From Methanomassiliicoccales archaeon (GTDB taxonomy: Archaea; Thermoplasmatota; Thermoplasmata; Methanomassiliicoccales; JACIVX01), in contig JANHAK010000052.1 of assembly GCA_024464195.1 (NCBI GenBank), forward strand, positions 1 through 7,383: a stretch of DNA of 7,383 bases, read 5' to 3'. The notes beneath the pieces are model-generated. The model was not told the DNA's origin and made no database searches. It was given only the letters and a program-made list of their open reading frames with translations. This document shows, piece by piece, positions 5,397 through 7,383 of this stretch (position 1 is the stretch's first letter; every line of letters starts with the position of its first letter). Both the position numbers and the translations under genes were made by a program.

Positions 5397-6674
5397 ATGG
5401 CTGAGAAACCTCACATGAACTTGGTGTTCATTGGTCATGTCGATCATGGCAAATCGACAACCGTCGGACGATTGTTACTCGACACTGGCCATATCGAACC
5501 GTATCTGATCGAGAAGTATCGTAAGATGGCTGAGGAGAAGGGTAAGGCTACATTCGAATTCGCTTGGGTTATGGATAGCCTGAAAGAGGAGCGAGAGCGC
5601 GGTCTAACCATTGATGTCTCGCATAAGAAATTCAACACAGATAAGTACTATTTCACTGTCATCGACGCGCCTGGTCACAGGGACTTTGTAAAGAATATGA
5701 TTACTGGAACGAGTCAAGCCGATGCTGCTGTTATTGTGGTATCAGCTGCAGAAGGTCCGCAGGAGCAAACTAAGGAACATATTTTCCTCGCAAGGACACT
5801 CGGTGTGAACCAAGTCGTTGTCGCCGTCAACAAGATGGATGCAACGAAACCACCGTACGATCAGAAGCGCTTCAATGAGGTCAAGGATCAGGTTACAAAC
5901 CTCTTGAAGCTCGTGGGATACAAGATCGAGAAGATCCAGTTCGTGCCTATTAGCGCATATCAGGGCGACAATGTCGTGAAACCGTCGCCGAATCTCAGTT
6001 GGTATAAAGGTCCGACACTCGTGGAAGCCCTTAACGCGCTTGAGGAGCCACCAAAAGCAATTAACCTTCCGCTCAGGATTCCAATTCAAGATGTTTATTC
6101 GATCACGGGTATCGGAACAGTTCCAGTTGGAAGGGTTGAGACTGGGGTACTCAAGCCTGACATGAAAGTTATTTTTATGCCTTCCAATAAAGTCGGCGAA
6201 GTCAAGAGCATCGAGATGCACCATGAGCCTCTCCCACAGGCTGTACCGGGGGACAACATTGGGTTCAATGTAAGGGGTATCGCTAAAACAGATATCAAAC
6301 GAGGAGATGTAGCGGGTCCAGTTGACAATCCACCAACTGTTGCGAAGACCTTTACTGCACAAATCATGGTTCTTAACCATCCATCTGTCATTACAGTGGG
6401 TTACACGCCAGTTTTCCATTGCCACACTGCTCAGGTTGCATGCAGGTTCGTGGAATTGATCAAGAAACTTGACCCAAGGACTGGTGCTGTAAAGGAGGAG
6501 AATCCGCAGTTCCTCAAGACCGGTGATGCTGCGATCGTTAAGATCGAGCCGACAAAGCCGATGGTCATCGAGAGAGCAAAGGACTTCCCACCGCTTGGTC
6601 GATTCGCGATCAGGGACATGGGGCAGACGGTTGCTGCTGGTGTTTGCATCGATGTTGAGAAGAAGGAAATGTAA
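5397..6674 (+). CDS. tuf: Translation elongation factor 1-alpha (aEF-1A), GTPase
   Basis: EF-1alpha binds GTP and aminoacyl-tRNA and delivers the tRNA to the ribosomal A site. The 425 residues match archaeal family members. The G domain has GHVDHGKS (13-20), ERERGLTID (65-73), DAPGHRDF (90-97), NKMD (145-148) and SAYQG (186-190). The insert between the first two motifs (EPYLIEKYRKMAEEKGKATFEF, from 34) is the archaeal/eukaryotic type, not bacterial EF-Tu. Domains 2 and 3 follow, with GIGTVPVGRVETG in domain 2 and VLNHPSVITVGYTPVFHCHTAQVACRF (from 325) in domain 3. The reading frame stays open back to the fusA stop, but conservation and a GGAGG seven bases upstream fix ATG 5397. It lies 92 bases after fusA and 34 before rps10, probably transcribed both from the operon promoter and from its own. 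Identity is certain. Confidence 0.98.
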   Translation: MAEKPHMNLVFIGHVDHGKSTTVGRLLLDTGHIEPYLIEKYRKMAEEKGKATFEFAWVMDSLKEERERGLTIDVSHKKFNTDKYYFTVIDAPGHRDFVKNMITGTSQADAAVIVVSAAEGPQEQTKEHIFLARTLGVNQVVVAVNKMDATKPPYDQKRFNEVKDQVTNLLKLVGYKIEKIQFVPISAYQGDNVVKPSPNLSWYKGPTLVEALNALEEPPKAINLPLRIPIQDVYSITGIGTVPVGRVETGVLKPDMKVIFMPSNKVGEVKSIEMHHEPLPQAVPGDNIGFNVRGIAKTDIKRGDVAGPVDNPPTVAKTFTAQIMVLNHPSVITVGYTPVFHCHTAQVACRFVELIKKLDPRTGAVKEENPQFLKTGDAAIVKIEPTKPMVIERAKDFPPLGRFAIRDMGQTVAAGVCIDVEKKEM

Positions 6675-6682
6675 AACCCCTT

Positions 6683-6703
6683 CTCCACATTTTTTGGAGT
6701 GAT
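6683..6703 (+). promoter_or_regulatory. rps10 ribosome site within a small hairpin
   Basis: GGAGTGAT (6696-6703) is the rps10 Shine-Dalgarno, five bases before the ATG and matching GGAGGTGAT less one G. TGGAG (6695-6699) is the exact complement of CTCCA at 6683-6687, giving a 5-bp stem with a 7-base loop that would mask the ribosome site. A run of six T's (6703-6708) follows, so partial termination here is also imaginable. The stem is short. Confidence 0.4.
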
Positions 6704-6708
6704 TTTTT

Positions 6709-7020
6709 ATGGCACAGCGAGCGAGAATCTCTCTCAGCGGCACGGACCCTAAAAAAGTCGATAGCGTGTGTAATCAGATCAAGGCGATTTCCCAGAGAAC
6801 AGGTGTTGCGATTCGCGGGCCGATACCTCTTCCGACGAAACGGCTCGTTGTTCCATGTAGGAAAAGCCCAGATGGGGAGGGATCAGAAACCTGGGATCGC
6901 TGGGAGATGCGAATTCACAAACGTCTCATCGATCTCGATGCTGATGAACGCGCACTCAGGCAATTGATGAGAATTCAGGTTCCTGATGGGGTCAACATCG
7001 AAATCGTTCTGCGTTCCTGA
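6709..7020 (+). CDS. rps10: Small-subunit ribosomal protein S10 (uS10)
   Basis: S10 is a protein of the 30S head with an extended loop reaching into the rRNA. The 103 residues agree with the archaeal length of about 102. The conserved sequence RARISLSGTDPKKVDSVCNQI (4-24) leads to the rRNA-contacting loop GPIPLPTKRLVVPCRKSPDGEG (37-58), then RIHKRLIDLDADERALRQLM and a C-terminal beta strand (VNIEIVL). ATG 6709 is supported by GGAGTGAT five bases upstream and by the conserved N-terminus. Its place directly after tuf is the archaeal arrangement; in bacteria S10 usually heads a different operon. The gene closes with TGA, TAA, TAA and TAG in a row in frame, and its last bases form one arm of the terminator hairpin. 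Identity is certain. Confidence 0.98.
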   Translation: MAQRARISLSGTDPKKVDSVCNQIKAISQRTGVAIRGPIPLPTKRLVVPCRKSPDGEGSETWDRWEMRIHKRLIDLDADERALRQLMRIQVPDGVNIEIVLRS

Positions 7021-7041
7021 TAATAATAGGAGCTTTTTTTT
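7013..7041 (+). terminator. Hairpin plus T8 terminator of the translation operon
   Basis: GTTCCT (7013-7018) pairs with AGGAGC (7028-7033), six base pairs including one G-U, around a nine-base loop. Eight T's (7034-7041) follow immediately. The 5' arm reaches into the first base of the rps10 stop codon. In archaea the T run alone may suffice; the hairpin makes an intrinsic-type end more likely. Further T runs at 7070-7074 and 7077-7083, the first preceded by a TAAGA/TCTTA stem (7052-7056 with 7065-7069), could act as back-up. Confidence 0.7.
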
Positions 7042-7167
7042 CATTAACTCGTAAGAACTTATAATCTTATTTTTCATTTTTTTCATATTATTATCAATGC
7101 GAAATCGATTGTAAGTTTTTTCAACAGAATTCCTAACAGAGTAAATATTGGAAATTTGGTGATGTAC

Positions 7168-7185
7168 TAAGTTGATAGCAACTTA
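7168..7185. repeat. Perfect 7-bp hairpin with 4-base loop
   Basis: TAAGTTG (7168-7174) and CAACTTA (7179-7185) are exact reverse complements around ATAG. Five T's follow at 7198-7202, too far away for a classical terminator. It may be a protein-binding palindrome, part of a read-through transcript, or chance in AT-rich DNA. Confidence 0.5.
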
Positions 7186-7231
7186 ATAATTATGATATTT
7201 TTCTATGAGATCGCACAAGGAGATTCTGAAT

Positions 7232-7239
7232 TTTATATA
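7232..7239 (+). promoter_or_regulatory. Strong TATA-box match in the non-coding 3' region
   Basis: TTTATATA is an exact fit to the archaeal TATA consensus, with purines (GAA) immediately before the T run as expected of a BRE. It predicts a start near 7260-7264 on the plus strand. The element is partly symmetrical, so minus-strand use cannot be excluded. No coding gene follows on either side, which suggests a non-coding transcript or a gene beyond the window edge. Confidence 0.45.
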
Positions 7240-7261
7240 CCCTTTTTCACAATAATCTGAT

Positions 7262-7362
7262 AATTCGCCTCTCATCACTAAGCAGTTTTTAATCGTTTGA
7301 AAAACTTTGATTTTGATTATTCGAATCCAGTACTCTGGTTCTAACGAATTGGCTTTTTTTTT
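7262..7362 (+). ncRNA. Candidate ~100-nt small RNA, no known family
   Basis: The boundaries are inferred: the 5' end from the TATA box at 7232-7239, the 3' end from a T9 run at 7354-7362. Two hairpins are visible: GTTTTT (7285-7290) with AAAAAC (7300-7305), and an outer ATTCG/CGAAT stem (7319-7323 with 7345-7349) enclosing CCAG/CTGG (7327-7330 with 7335-7338). No C/D box pair, H/ACA motif, tRNA arms, SRP or RNase P landmarks were seen. It could instead be the leader of a gene outside the window, or meaningless AT-rich sequence. Confidence 0.25.
7319..7362 (+). terminator. Imperfect hairpin followed by T9
   Basis: An outer 5-bp stem (7319-7323 with 7345-7349) and inner 4-bp stem (7327-7330 with 7335-7338, loop TACT) are followed four bases later by nine T's (7354-7362). 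The order is that of a plus-strand terminator, with nothing coding upstream to terminate except the candidate small RNA or read-through from rps10. Confidence 0.4.
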
Positions 7363-7383
7363 CGCAAGCTAATATAGTTATCA

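Larger units (their letters stand above)
7042..7383. other. AT-rich 3' region without protein-coding genes
   Basis: No plausible coding sequence was found on either strand. A 67-codon minus-strand frame (7086-6883) runs antisense into rps10 and looks spurious. A 16-codon plus-strand frame (ATG 7205) lacks a ribosome site and covers the TATA box. No tRNA could be folded. What it does hold is a set of small hairpins, a good TATA box and a T9 run, listed separately. Confidence 0.7.

Noticed and set aside
5742..6743. 333-codon minus-strand open frame opposite tuf
   Set aside because: It is entirely antisense to the unmistakable EF-1alpha gene. Long antisense frames are common opposite highly expressed genes with biased codon use, and its sequence resembles no protein family I know.
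6883..7086. 67-codon minus-strand frame starting MKKMKNK
   Set aside because: Two thirds lie antisense in rps10, no ribosome site precedes it, and the Lys/Leu-rich start is just the complement of the T-rich terminator region.
7220..7280. GTGATGA on the minus strand (7271-7280 region) as a C box of a C/D guide RNA
   Set aside because: No D box (CTGA) and no C'/D' pair occurs at a usable distance on that strand.
7315..7345. TTCGAATCC at 7320-7328 looked like a tRNA T-loop
   Set aside because: No 5-bp T-stem, anticodon arm, D-arm or acceptor pairing can be formed around it on either strand.
1..7383. Search for CRISPR arrays, insertion sequences, toxin-antitoxin pairs or phage genes
   Set aside because: No spaced repeats, transposase-like frames, paired small genes or integration marks were seen. 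Apart from the spacers, this is an ordinary translation-gene region.

Overview
This window is archaeal, and the translation genes point to the Thermoplasmatota (Thermoplasma / Methanomassiliicoccales side of the Euryarchaeota). EF-2 opens with a GRKEDNI segment that I recall as typical of that group. The initiation signals match the archaeal 16S 3' end (GGAGGTGATC-like), and AT-rich TATA-type boxes sit before the main transcription unit. The lineage call rests on remembered protein similarity, not on a search.

Left part (1-1641): an archaeal-type peptidyl-tRNA hydrolase (Pth2) is followed with no gap by a DUF99 protein, a predicted nuclease-fold family. A convergent gene on the minus strand encodes an unrecognised four-helix membrane protein. 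Its stop codon overlaps the DUF99 stop.

Middle spacer (1642-2010): 369 bases without a credible gene. It holds a putative promoter for the minus-strand gene, repeat structure (a perfect 12-bp tandem duplication and a 10-bp inverted repeat), and the promoter and leader of the next operon.

Core operon (2011-7020): the archaeal 'str'-type translation operon in the order rps12 - rps7 - fusA (EF-2) - tuf (EF-1alpha) - rps10. rps12 and rps7 both start with TTG behind strong Shine-Dalgarno sequences. EF-2 and EF-1alpha should start at internal ATGs (3106 and 5397), not at the longest possible reading frames. A second promoter probably lies between fusA and tuf. The products act together: S12 and S7 shape the decoding centre and the mRNA/tRNA path of the small subunit, S10 is in its head, EF-1alpha delivers aminoacyl-tRNA and EF-2 drives translocation. 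Pth2 at the left edge recycles peptidyl-tRNAs that drop off.

Right end (7021-7383): rps10 ends in four consecutive in-frame stop codons, overlapping a hairpin followed by eight T's, which looks like a terminator. The remaining AT-rich stretch has no protein gene. It does contain a good TATA box (7232-7239), two hairpins and a T9 run in the order expected for a roughly 100-nt small RNA. This is the most interesting unexplained signal in the window, but it is only a hypothesis. I found no evidence of a defence system, CRISPR array, mobile element or tRNA.
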